64,000 bases of DNA from Rotaria sordida (lineage: Eukaryota > Rotifera > Eurotatoria > Philodinida > Philodinidae), in assembly GCA_905250125.1 (NCBI GenBank), contig CAJNOL010000148.1, positions 1 through 64,000 of the forward strand, in the 5' to 3' direction. Numbering within the stretch: the first letter of the stretch is position 1; each line of letters opens with the position of its first letter. The position numbers and the translations under genes are program-made. Shown piece after piece: positions 38,437 through 50,500 of this stretch. Below the pieces are notes generated by a model that saw nothing but the letters and a program-made list of their open reading frames with translations, was not told the origin of the DNA and did not search any database.

Positions 38437-38525
38437 AATTGATAATGAGATTTTTCATGACGATGCAAGTTTAAAGTAATATTGTATTATCAACTTGTCA
38501 TCTGATCTTCTGCTTATTATCAATT
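38437..38525 (+). promoter_or_regulatory. SECIS-like element in the SELENOT 3' UTR
   Basis: Begins 76 bp after the SELENOT stop. Lower stem: 38437-38445 (aattgataa) pairs perfectly with 38517-38525 (ttatcaatt). An internal loop follows. The non-canonical quartet is ATGA (38457-38460) opposite TGAT (38503-38506). Upper stem: gatg-caagtt (38462-38471) pairs with aacttg-t-catc (38492-38502) with one bulge. Unpaired AAA at 38473-38475 occupies the conserved apical adenosine position. A small extra stem (taata/tatta, 38477-38489) above it would make this a form-2 SECIS. All parts needed for eukaryotic selenocysteine insertion are in the right order. Pairing was done by hand, without energy calculation. 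Confidence 0.88.
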
Positions 38526-38752
38526 TATAGAAATAGATATGAAACATAGATTTTACAATTTAAAAAAAAATCTAAGTTATTTATAACAATTTCAACTTTA
38601 AAGATATCAGTTTTTTTTGTTGCTTTTATGAGTCTTTTTTTTCTACTATTTGTGTAACTTCGTTCATCATAAATATACTGTCTTTACGTTCCAACAATAA
38701 TTTGGATTGTAAGATATTTTGTTCGTAATGTAGAAAGTAATAGATATCAAAA

Positions 38753-38871
38753 GGTCTACACTAGACATGTGTGACAGCAGTTTCAGTTTGGTGGCCGGGA
38801 CTGAAATCAAAAGATAAAACTTCACCGGGACCAGAAAACCTTGTTCTCGCATATATGTAGTCTACAGTCGT
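38753..38871. repeat. Short element with inverted termini and CCGGGAC blocks
   Basis: The ends tctacactagacatgtgtga (left) and the reverse complement of the right end (tgtagactacatatatgcga) are similar. Inside, 'gccgggactg' and 'accgggacca' stand out as G+C-richer than everything around. Similar in style and size to 1723-1850. Non-coding; a miniature element is plausible. Confidence 0.4.
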
Positions 38872-39236
38872 TTCGTTACTGATTAACAATTATAATAGAT
38901 TATCCTATTTTTTTTGTTTTCAAATTGGATCCTGATAAATCTTTTAATGAAGATAACAATTGAAGTTGAGAGTATATATAACACCTGTATCTTGTGATAT
39001 GGCAATTTACAATTTAAATTTACAAGCTATATTACAATGCAAAACATCAATGTGATTGTTAAATTGAAAGTTGATCGACCTATTCCAAGCTATGTGAGAG
39101 AGCAGGCGAGCTCGACAAAGTATAACTGACTATAAAAATTCGATCATACAATATAAACTTTTTTGGCGAAGGAATAGAGTTTATCATGTTGTGCTTGTAC
39201 TTTATCTTTGTTACGTATAGTGATGAACATACATTT

Positions 39237-39850
39237 AGAGCAGTTGTATTTTTGAGTTTTCTTTCCAATGGTAATAGTTAGGAAGGATCTTAAAAAACAT
39301 TTGGATAACTGAAAGAATTTTCTATCCGAATTGGTAGATATAAAAACTCTAATAAAATTACTAGGATAAAGATGTCTAGAAAACCAAGATCTTCAAAACT
39401 AGTTGAAGTTTTTGAAAATGATATTCTTTGATAGAGTAAAATGAAATGTTTCGCATCTCTTTATAACTTTTCTTCATTGAGCTTCATTTAATTTATAGAA
39501 AGAGTCAAATACGACAAAATTATTAAAACTTTTCATAAAAACCAAAAAAACAAATACTTTTTGAAACCTTCTGCAAATAAAATGCAGTTCGATGTAGAAA
39601 CATCATGAAGAGAGTCAAAACATCTCATTTTGCTTCTTCAAATAAGACCATTTTGAAAAAGCTTTCAATATATGCCAGAAAATGGGTTTTGAAAATTTTA
39701 ATTTTTCTGACATCCTTATCCAAGCAGTTTTATTGGAGTTTTTATACCCATCAACCCTAATAGAGAATTCTTTCAGCTACTCAATTGTATTTTTAGATTC
39801 CTTCTAACTATTATTATCGAAAGGAAAAGTCAAAAATACAACTGTTCTAG
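39237..39850. repeat. Fold-back element family 1, intergenic copy
   Basis: The left end gagcagttgtatttttgag and the mirrored right end (reverse complement of about 39810-39850: gaacagttgtatttttgac) are inverted repeats. Pairing continues inwards (taatagttaggaagg; gagaattctttcag facing ctgaaagaattttc). The same termini occur at 48651-49082 and 55655-56155. Interior 'aaccttctgcaaataaaatgcag' is also shared with the other copies. About 610 bp, no coding potential. Confidence 0.8.
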
Positions 39851-42800
39851 ACTGATATCCGCTTCTACTCATATGTCACATACTCTGTCAACATATAGAA
39901 AGAACAATAAAGTATCTTTATTACTCATTTCACTTATCTTAATTAGATGATAAATAAGAACCAAATCAGGTATGTGTCGAACTCGGAAATATTCATTTGG
40001 GACAAATCAATCAAGAATCAGTTTGAGAGGTATCTAATAAAGATGTTTTGTTGTTTTTTTGGGAAAATCGTGGAAAGATTGATCGGTATTTTTATCGAGT
40101 GTTGATGCTAAGTTAATGAAATAAAATCGAGAAGTGTCAACACTTCCAAATATTGTTTGGTCATTAGTATGATTTTATCTTGCATTATGAAAATTGATTG
40201 ATGTTTTTCTTTGTTTGTTTCCGATTTTTATACAGCACGCATTTATTATTGCATGAATACGAAGAATTTTTTTATTAGCTTGGAAAACACTACATATCAA
40301 CATTAATGTATTTACATGGTCAAAGAACAACATTCAATATTGTATTGTCTATTGTTTTTTTATGATAGTTATTTCTATTATCATTGGCATTGTCATCCTA
40401 TCAACATCAAAATTTTTTGTATATTTTATGACAACGTCAATTGATTGTACTCTTTAACCTAACATAGACAATTCTCACGCAATAGAAAAATCTAGTAAGA
40501 AAAATATGTTTGTATTTGATTGTTGCAAAAGAAAAAGTACTACTTAACAAACGAGATTAATAAACTGACAAAAGACTATTGTGTGCGATCAATAGCACTT
40601 CAAAGTAACAATATTTAAGATGAGGAATAAATAGAGAATGAGTTCACTGATCTTTAGTAATTGTATGATTTATCAAAAAAAAAAAAAAAACTTGAAAACG
40701 TTAGTAATGAAATTAAATACTAGTCAATATACTGGTTTACATCAAACTTCTGTTGACATTTCAATGAAGTTCTTAGTAAATTATATATCTTGTACTTTGT
40801 AATCAAATTCTTCAGTTTTTTTTATAGATGATAGTACAATTTTCGTTATAGTACGACAAAATTACTAATTTTTTTGGAATTTTATCTTCTAAAGAAATGA
40901 TATATAAAACTTAGGATATACATCGGTTTCAAGTAACAATTACATAAGAAAAACAGGTTTTGTTGATAGTTGAATTGACTTTAATTTAATGCATAGGTTT
41001 ATTCTGTAGAACCTCAAATGCTAAAATAAACTTAACTTTTTTGTGAATATATCTATCCGAACAGAGTATTTATTTTAATACTTGATGGGACACTCATAAA
41101 ATAAAAGTCGTAATAAATCTCGTCTAACAATTCAATTATCTTCTTTATCGTGATTGTCATACAAAATACATGAGCTCTAAAAAAGAATACTCAAAAAAAA
41201 AAACATTTTTCCTCATTCGCCATTCCATTATTTAGCTTTTGCGTGTTGTGTTATATGCGTCTATTTTTGTTTCATATGGGAAATGTGACTATAGAATAGC
41301 TAATTTGTTAAATTTACCGTACGCATAAATCCAAATTTGTGTATTTTGATTAAAGAAAATTTCTTCATAATTATTCCTTGTATCAGAATCGAGAAATATT
41401 CATTTGAAACATCAGATTATTTACATTAGATGATCGTTGTATGATTATATTCTTTTCAGCTAACCTAATCAATTTATTGTTTGATTTTGATTAGTTCTTA
41501 GAAAGGTACTAAATATTAAATTATATATCATGCAATTTGACCTGCTAAGGACAATCTTCGTAGAGATTCTGATTCTTTTTTCGAAATCATTCTAGTTTTA
41601 TCGAATTCTTTTGATATTCTTTCCGAAAAGTGTCGAACATTAAAAAAAAAACATACAGAATTATTCATCAAAAACTAAACCGAGTGTAAAATATTTTGAC
41701 CAAAAAGAAAAACTAGAACTCTGTCTGCGTAATGTTTAAAGGTTATTTGACATCAGGTCAGCATATCTGCAAAGACTGATCATATTTCTAATCGTCTATC
41801 GCATTGATATTACTTTTCATAACTTTTTTTTTTTGTCAACTATGATACATTGATAAAGCTAAACATCTTCTATTGTTTAACAGGTACATCTAATTAGAAA
41901 CGAAACATGTCAAAAATATTTTCTTATAATCATTTTCTTCAATGTGCTTCGTATGAAACTTTTTTTTTTGTCTATACCGATTCTTCGTTAGAAATTTGAA
42001 ATAGCATGAAATACCAACAAATGAGTTTTGTTTCCAGATGGTTCATTAAGAAATATTATTGAACTATCTGAAAACTGAAACTCTGTTGATGACATTCTAA
42101 ATTTCTAACAAGAAACTGATAAAATGGGAAACAAATTTTCATACGAAATACTTTTAATATTAACATTATCAGCAATTTAATAACTGTTTAAAAACAAAAA
42201 TCATACTTTTTGAACATGTTGCTAAAGTTTCATAAAAAATAATTGAACGATAAATTCCGATGCTTAAGCCTATATGATTATAATTTGTAGTGTACACAAT
42301 GTTTTCTTTTTAGTCATTGAGCCTTATTTAGAATAGTTTATTGTTTCTATTTGTAAGATTTTCGTTTTTAGAATTTAAAAACTATGAATTATAAAAATGA
42401 TGTAAAGAAAATTTAATTTATGCATAGACATTGAAGATTAAAAAAAAAGTCATTTCTTCTCATCTATGAATAGAAAGTATGGTTTTTTTTTTCTATAGGC
42501 AAAATAATATAAGTTTTGCTTGAGAGTAAATACATTAGTATTCTTACAAGCATATTTGTATGCTAGTGAATTTCACAGTTGCCTGCATAGTGAGATGCTG
42601 TTCATTTCCCATGAGAAACGAATTCAATGTAAAAAAAATTAGTAAGAGAAAATCTTTCTGTATATGTCTTATGTTTCATAGAAATATGAAAGTTTAGAAC
42701 ATTTAATAGTATTATTTTTAGGAGATAGAACCATTTTCTTTTATTAATAATTGTATATCATGGGATTTTTATTGTGAAATATTCAAATAATGTGAACCTG

Positions 42801-43775
42801 CTTTGCAATGAATTTGGATTCGTTTTCATTTTTGAAAGGATACTTTTAAAAAACTTCATAAAATTAGACTTATTTGAGTAAACTAGAACAAATGAGAGTA
42901 AGTTCGAAAAAGAAAAAAAAGATCGGAATTACTGTCAAATTTATGTCAATTAATTTCTCCTCAATCCTTTTTTCTTCAATAATTCTACATCTAGAAAATT
43001 AGATATTTGAATTATGGAATACGATGTTTTTTTTTCTTTCTATTTTTAAATACAACAAAATGTTCATATTTTTCATCACTTCCAATATATCAATTTATAT
43101 TGCGTGATATAAATTTGACTTTAATTTGTCTATTAACTTCTTCTAACGTTTTTATGTTAATAGGAGATGTCACGTCATTTTTCTGCATTTAGTTTTCTTG
43201 ACTTCATTCTTCTATATCACATATATATTGGAAAATAAATTACCATGTGAGATCATGCATATAAATGTAAACTAGAGATTTTACTATGTCATGTAATGAT
43301 TTAGTAAATCACCATGCGTACAAATCATTTGATCTTCCGCTTCTTTCTATAAAATAGAAAATAATAAAAATTCATTGTTATTATTACTATTTATGTGTCT
43401 TTAGAGGCACAAAAAGTATAATTGAAAGTAAAAACAAAAAATATAACTTATCTTCAAGCACCTGCTAAGAGGGCACGGAAGAAAGAGAGAGATGAGTGTT
43501 TCCTTTCTACTTCGAAGATTTTACTTTTTTTTTTTGAATAGTAAAATAGAAAAGAATTTCTCTTCTAGGAGTTGAATGAAGACATTACGACCCTTTTGTA
43601 GTGGATGTTAAGCACATTTTTGACTTATTCCCATAGATATCATCAAAACAAGTTTTTAATATTTTATGAAAAGTTTTTTTCAACAAATCTATTTTAATAA
43701 ATAACAATATCCTTTTTATTTTATATTTCATGCAGAAGGAGTATTAATATCTCGTTTGTTCATTTAACTATTTCA
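39851..43775. other. Gap upstream of the opsin gene
   Basis: 3.9 kb without a supported gene or paired repeat. Just left of the opsin ATG, a catgcag acceptor-like sequence (43728-43735) is followed by an open frame into the ATG. A 5' exon is therefore possible, but none could be located. Confidence 0.5.
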
Positions 43776-46700
43776 ATGAGTATTGACTATTCTTTGTTTG
43801 CCAATGTGTCTGCATCAGTGCCAGCAATATGGCACTATTCAACAGGTTTAGTTTCTTTATTATGCTTAATATGTGGTACGTTATCAAATGGCATCGTTTT
43901 GTTTATATTTATTAAGTAAATTGAATAATTAATTATTTATAATTGTATAAATAAATTTTCTAGAGATCCAAATTTACGACAACCAAGAAATTTTTTTATT
44001 ATCAATCTTGCTATTACTGATCTTGGATTACTTCTATCAAATAATACATTACATGTTATTGCATCATTTAAAAAACAATGGATTTTTGGACAAATAGGTA
44101 AATTTATTATTATATTAAAACATGAATTCGACAATATCATTCAGATAGATTATATGTATCAAATGTTGAAAATATTCAAATACAATGAATGTATTTGTAT
44201 GTCATAGAATATCAAATTAAAAAAAAAAAGAATTACTTTTTATCTTATCTAATGAAACAAGTACATAATAAATTGAGACTGTGGAGAATATCGAAATCAA
44301 GTCTAAGTCTATACTCGATGAAATATGTCGTGTACATAAAAGCTATTTTAATTCACTGATGATCATGTTTCGATGACCTAGAATGGAGTAGAACCTGAGA
44401 TAATATTACTATTATATCTTATAGTCTTATAACTAAAATGTACTCAACGTAGTTTGTATCAACATTGTTTGTCAAAACTCCATGCTAATTAAATTATTGT
44501 TAGAACTAATTTTTTTCCACATTAATTATTCCGAATTATCATTACTATACTTAGTGTTAACCGTAGCTCAGATACTTTATTATCAATAGAAGAAAGAATA
44601 GATAAAAAAGAACATCAACATGATCTTATCAAAAAAAAACTATCCTAAGTTCTGAGAAAATTATTTTTTTGTTTATATAATGACATCAAGAGTTTTGCGC
44701 ATGTGAAAATCATGAAAGGTCACTTTTTGAGTTTTCTCCTTCATTTATAATGAGATATATTATCTTTATACTAAATCCATCCTTGCAACAGAAGACTTCT
44801 TTGAGGAAAGATGCGTCGGATGTAATAGAAGACTTTCCTACATTAATAGTTTTCTCGCAAAATTGGAACTTCAATTATTACATTTATTAAAATTCTAAAA
44901 ATCTCTTTCTAAATCCTCGAAATCGCGTTTTAGTTTTTTGAAAAACTCTTTTAATTAAAGATTATTGAAAATAAATAAATAAACAAAAGAAGACTACCCT
45001 GGAAAATTTATACGTTTGGGCATAATAGAAGGCCTGAAGTTGTCTTTTCATAATTGTTCAATATGAAACAATGTACACAAGTCCAATCGTCATAAGAGCA
45101 AAAGGAAATAGATATTAATGTACTATTATCTATCAGAGATATTCATGGGAGCATCCATGGAGTCGGGGCCCATCCGGTGATAGTTTTTCTTACCCATGGT
45201 CTATATGAAGTTTTAAAATTTCTGAAAAGATAAATGGCCAGATTGTAGAAATTTTCTTATTGCCTTATTAGTAGTACATCGTGTTACACATTTAGACGTG
45301 TTATAGTTCTCAAACAAGGAACAGAACTGGTTTTGATCTCCAGTTTTTTTTTCAGAACAACTCGAAATAGTGATCGACTCTTTTCAAAAGAACTAGTCTC
45401 ACAAAGAATCGGTCCATTGAACTGAGAGCTATCGTACATCTAGTCATAAGTATATTCACGTTCTGCCTACATATTTTATCTTTTTTTGCAGTTGCGTATG
45501 TGCTGCTATCCATTATTTTTTTGTTTCGTTTTGTGTAGATATTTTTTGTTGAAAAAATAAATAATCGTTTTTGTGTTTACTCCATGAGCTTCTGAGTTTT
45601 AAAAACCTAGTCTCTTCGTCGTTGGGAAAAATAGTTTTGAAAAAATTGACTTGTGGATTCCCTACCCAGAGGGTACTCATTGGTCCCACGGAGTATCAAA
45701 AAATATCGCATGAACACCTCTGTTCTCTATATACATTAATTAAAGCCTGTTTCAAAAAAAAACCGGCATGTGGATATCTTTTGAATAAGTTTTAATAGAA
45801 ATAAGATAAAGCGCTGAAATTTCCACTATTGAAAAGAAAAATGAAGTTGCTTTGAATCATAAATTATAGATTCTCCTAAGACTTTTTCTGAAGTTTTTTC
45901 AATGGAACTTGTAAAAAAAAAAGTATTGGACAAATGATTCCTTTTAACATAAGAAAACAGCAAAAATGTGATTTTTTTTTGTTCACAGCAATTGCTTCAA
46001 AAATTGGCCGAGAATTACGACTAGAATATCTATGACTTCTGAATAATTAAATCTAAAAATCTAAGCCTTGAGCAGTTTTGTAGATCTTCCACTGGTGGTT
46101 CGAATGCATAGCTGATAATTGAAAATTAACTATAGTCACTTCACAGGATATGTTGGTTTTTGAAAAGAAACTTGTTATATATGATTCAATGCGTCTTTAT
46201 TTCCTCTTTCTAAAGATTAAAATTGCAGCTATCTATCTTGTTCCTATCAAAATTTATTAAAGAATTCTCGCTCGCCTTTTTTTCTTCTTTGAAATGGATA
46301 TTAGTAAAAAGATTTCCTTTATATGAATTCATATTAAAATACTTATTTTAAATGAATAGGTTGCAATTTGTATGCTATATGTGGTGGTGTATTTGGTCTA
46401 GGTTCTGTTACAACAATGGCAGCTATTTCAATTACTCGTTTAGTAGCTGTAATCCGTCCACTTAGTTCATTGACATTAAGTAGTCAATTTACAATAAGTA
46501 AGTTTTCCTTCAAATTCTCTATAATAATTGAAAGATTTAAGAAAAAAAAACTATATGTTTTATTTAATAGAATGTCTTATATATAGTTGGATTTATGGTT
46601 CAATTTGGATAATGCCACCATTATTTGGTTGGAGTCGTTTTGTTTTCGAAGGTTTTGGTACAACATGTACATTTGATTATTTTTCTCGAGGTTATTGGGA

Positions 46701-47253
46701 TAAATTATTTATATTAACATTAGTAACCGGTGGTTTTTTAATTCCATTATCAATCATTTTACTTTCATACAAATTTATTTTAATAAAATTAAATAGACGT
46801 AGTCGTCGTCTAACATATCGAAATAGTGATGAACAAAATCTTCAATTACGATCAAGACAATCAAATGTTTATAGTTTTCAATCAGCAAATTCTGTAACTG
46901 ATACAAGAAAGCAAAGTGAAACAGTAACAATTTGTGAAGCCAATGGAGAAAATCAGATAGTACGAAATAGTTATCTTACAGAAGCTCGTGCTAGACGTAC
47001 AGTATTATATATTTGTGCTATATTTTGTATAGCATGGGGACCTTATGCATTAACGGCTGTTCTATCACAGTTCGGTTTTGATCGTTTCATAACTCCATAT
47101 ACAACAGCAATGCTTGGTTTATTTACAAAAACAGCAGCATGTGTTAATCCATTAATATATGCACTTTCATCAGTGACATTTCGTCAACAACTACGTAGTT
47201 TGATGAATTCTTTTTATACATGCGGACAAACGTCTCATTCTTTATCACCATAA
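43776..47253 (+). CDS. Opsin (retinal-binding light receptor GPCR)
   Basis: Seven-helix rhodopsin-class receptor. Exons 43776-43915, 43964-44097, 46360-46497 and 46571-47253 give 1,095 nt and 364 residues, with consistent phases. Retinal Schiff-base Lys324 (codon 47128-47130) sits in FTKTAACVNPLIY together with the NPxxY motif. Cys93 and the Cys in EGFGTTCTFDY form the conserved disulphide, and the Glu of that block is the usual Glu181 counterion. Tyr96 occupies the position equivalent to bovine 113, as in many invertebrate opsins. The extracellular loop WIMPPLFGWSRF is typical of opsins. The usual D-R-Y at the end of helix 3 is T-R-L (residues 117-119). The N-terminus is short with one sequon (NVS); FYTCG in the tail could be palmitoylated. 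The opsin class (r-opsin, xenopsin or peropsin-like) needs a tree. The second intron is 2.26 kb. It is convergent with the adhesion GPCR. Confidence 0.93.
44098..46359. other. Large second intron of the opsin gene
   Basis: 2,262 bp between donor GTAAAT and acceptor GAATAG. No coding exon or paired repeat seen. A patch at about 45560-45800 is more complex (with 'ccctacccagagggtactc' and 'cccacggagtatc') and may be remnant of a mobile element, but no second copy is visible. Confidence 0.5.
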
Positions 47254-47330
47254 TCTAAGCACAATTATAATTAAAAACAATATAACTATTAAATTTTGCC
47301 AATAGACAATATCAATTGATTTATTTCATC

Positions 47331-47336
47331 AATAAA
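47331..47336 (+). terminator. Likely polyadenylation signal of the opsin gene
   Basis: AATAAA 78 bp after the opsin stop, followed by an A-run and a T-rich stretch. Only a motif match; in DNA this AT-rich the hexamer is frequent by chance. Confidence 0.35.
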
Positions 47337-47523
47337 TCCAAAAAAAAAATATAATTTTTTTTTTTTGCTATTGACTAAAAATCTTTTCATTAATATAGTT
47401 ATGATTCAATATTAAATGAAAAAAAGAATCAATTACTTTATTTTTTTCTTCGTTTGTATATTTATATAACACCGGAAAGTGAAAAGATACAAAAACACAT
47501 ACACACACACACACACAAAAGAT

Positions 47524-50500
47524 TCAACCAATTTCATAATACTGATGATCATCTTCATGAATCTGAGGTTTTTGAAGTAATTGTTGATTTTGTTCATAAG
47601 ATAAAACCATTTCATTTGATGGTAATGGATATCGAAAAGTACTTAAACGATTTGTTAATAAACTAATTGGTATACTTGGTAAATAAGATGTTTCATTATT
47701 TAAACAAGATCGTCGATCATATTGATTATGAAATGATATTTGATGAGATAAATTATTTGTATAATTTGTATTTAAATTTTTTGTTTGATTAGATAATATT
47801 TGTTTATTATTAATATCAAATGAATGTCCTGAACTATAATCACTATTACTTGTATTATCAGGTAAAGAAAAATGTTCAATAGATTTTTGATCTAATTAAA
47901 TAAAAAGTACAATTTAAATATTTATTTAATGAAAATTTTTTGTTTTTTTTTTCTTTCTTACTTAATTGATTTCCATTTGACTTTCTTTTTATATAATGAT
48001 GAAATAACTAAAAGAATAAAATAGGATTTTTTGTTTTTTTTTCTATTATATTAATTTCAAAATTTGAAATATTTTACCGATGCATGATGTTTTTTATAAA
48101 AATCAAATTTTCCTAATGAATTTTGAACATAGTCTTGTAATAAACAATAAAATATAAATATTAATAAACTATGAAATGAATTAAATATAGTAAATATATA
48201 TGCAAAGAAAATAGTTTGATCATAAAGATAAAATAAAGCAATTATCCATGTTAAACCAAATAGAATCGATAGTGTAGATATATTACGTAAAGAAAATCTT
48301 CAAAAATATAAAATTTCAAAAAATAAAACAAATTTTTTCTTTCTTTTTATACAAACCTTATTTTATTTGTTTGATCAGTAGAATTTATTTTTTTACAAAT
48401 ATAATAAATTGATATAATAAAAAAACAAAAATTAACCTATAATAATTATTATTCATTTTTGAATTTTCCTTTTTTTTTTTTTTTGTTTTTAATTAACTTA
48501 CAAGAATTATAAGTATAAAAGGTGTAGCAAATGTCCAAATAAATGCACTATCATGAGATAACCAACAACTAAAAAAAAAATAAAATGTATTCAAATGGTT
48601 TTTTTTTATATACAATTTGATAGGACCGAACGTGCTGGTTACTAATAAATATAGTGTCAGACAAAGATTTAGAGTAGATGTATTTTTAAGTTTTCTTCTC
48701 GATGATAATGGCTAGGAAGAATCTGAAAAAAAAACATTTGTATAATATGAGTTGATAGGTACGAAAACTTCAACAAAATTGTTTGGATGAGAGTTTTCAG
48801 AACATTAGCTGAACTGCATTCGATTTACAGAAGACTCAAGAAGCATTGTTTTTTTTTGTTTTTGCCATGTTTAACACTTTGGAACCTTCTGTAAATTGAA
48901 TGCAGTTCAGCTACTGTTCCCAAGACTCTCATCCAAACAATTTTATTGAAGTCTTCGAACTCGTCAATCCTCATAGAGAATCCTTTTAGCTATATAAATG
49001 TTTTTTTAGATTCTTTCTGACTATTACCATCGAGAAAAAAATTTAAAAATACATCTGTTGTAAAGTTGTGTACGACACTATATATATACCTTTGAAATCC
49101 ATTAGATTAGTCTCGCACGAAAGAGAAGCGTAAGAAATCAAATAGATTAGATGTATCAACTAAAAGCCTTTTTTTTTTATTATAAGATTTCTAGTATTCA
49201 TTATTTATTTATTGTAAACTCACTGAATTTATATTATTTTAGTTTAACCTAAAAAAACTTGATTTGCTTCAATGCAAGATTAATCAAGTAATGCATTTAT
49301 TTGTAATTTGATCTGTTTTTGATTTCTTGAGATTGTTTTAGTGTGAGACTAATCTTATTGAAATAAAAAGATAAGTGACTGTCAAAATTATTCAACCAGT
49401 AGATTATTTTGTATATATGTCAACGAACTAGATGAACTAGAATCAGTATTTCAAGCAAAAAAATATTCCAGGTCAATCCATTGATTTGTTTACTTTTTAA
49501 TGATGATACAATCACAGCATGTAGTTTTTCATCTTTACAAAATTATCTAATCACTTTTCTTTTGTAAATTATTGTCAGCCTATTTTAACTTCAAAATTTT
49601 CTATATGATACATTATTCAATAGAACTAATTGCGTTCTACATAAAAAATATTAGTTATTGTAATTTTCATTTGAGTAAAGGTTAAAAGACAAGATTTATT
49701 TTTGTCCTATATCGGAAATTATCAAGAAAAAAAAACGCTTTTTTTCATATTATATTTAACCAACTTATCATTAACAAGAATATGAAATATTTTATTTGAA
49801 TAAATATTTCATGTTGGAAAATTGTGTGGGTTCTCTTCTGTCTACATCAATGATAGATAGACTTTCTTGCACGTTCTCATCCATTCATTGAGAGAAAATA
49901 TAAAAAATTTGTTTCCATGCAAAAATTTTATATTTGAAATCAAAACCGATAATATCACTTAAGTTATTTAATTTTCTGAAAACGCTCATAATAGTCGCAG
50001 CAAAACTCTAAGCATGGATCTCAGTAAATATATTATTAATTTTTGTGCATCACATCTATGTAGATAGAGCTAAGTTGTTTCATTTGATTCATGTTTGTTT
50101 CATGCGGTGCATATTCAGTCTGTTACTAAGACTATGGTAACCTTTTTAATCTTGCTATCTATAACGTAACAAAATTATAATCAACTCTAAATCTATATTA
50201 CACAGAAAAAATTTTCCTGGATATTTGCAGAGATATACGATACTTCAGTGGAAATGTACCATTGAAGATATTACTTAATTTAAAAAAAAAACTCAGTAAA
50301 TAAGTAAAGCTATTTCGTATGTTTTATGAGAAAAGTTGAGTAACTTTCTGCAGTGGAATAAATCGAATGATATAAATGAATATTCACTTTGATTTACTTG
50401 TAGTTGAAATATTATAGGCAAAAATGTTATTTATAAGAAAATTTTCAAAAAGTTATTACAAATCTACTTATAAAAATATAGTTTTTGTTTTCACGGTTTG

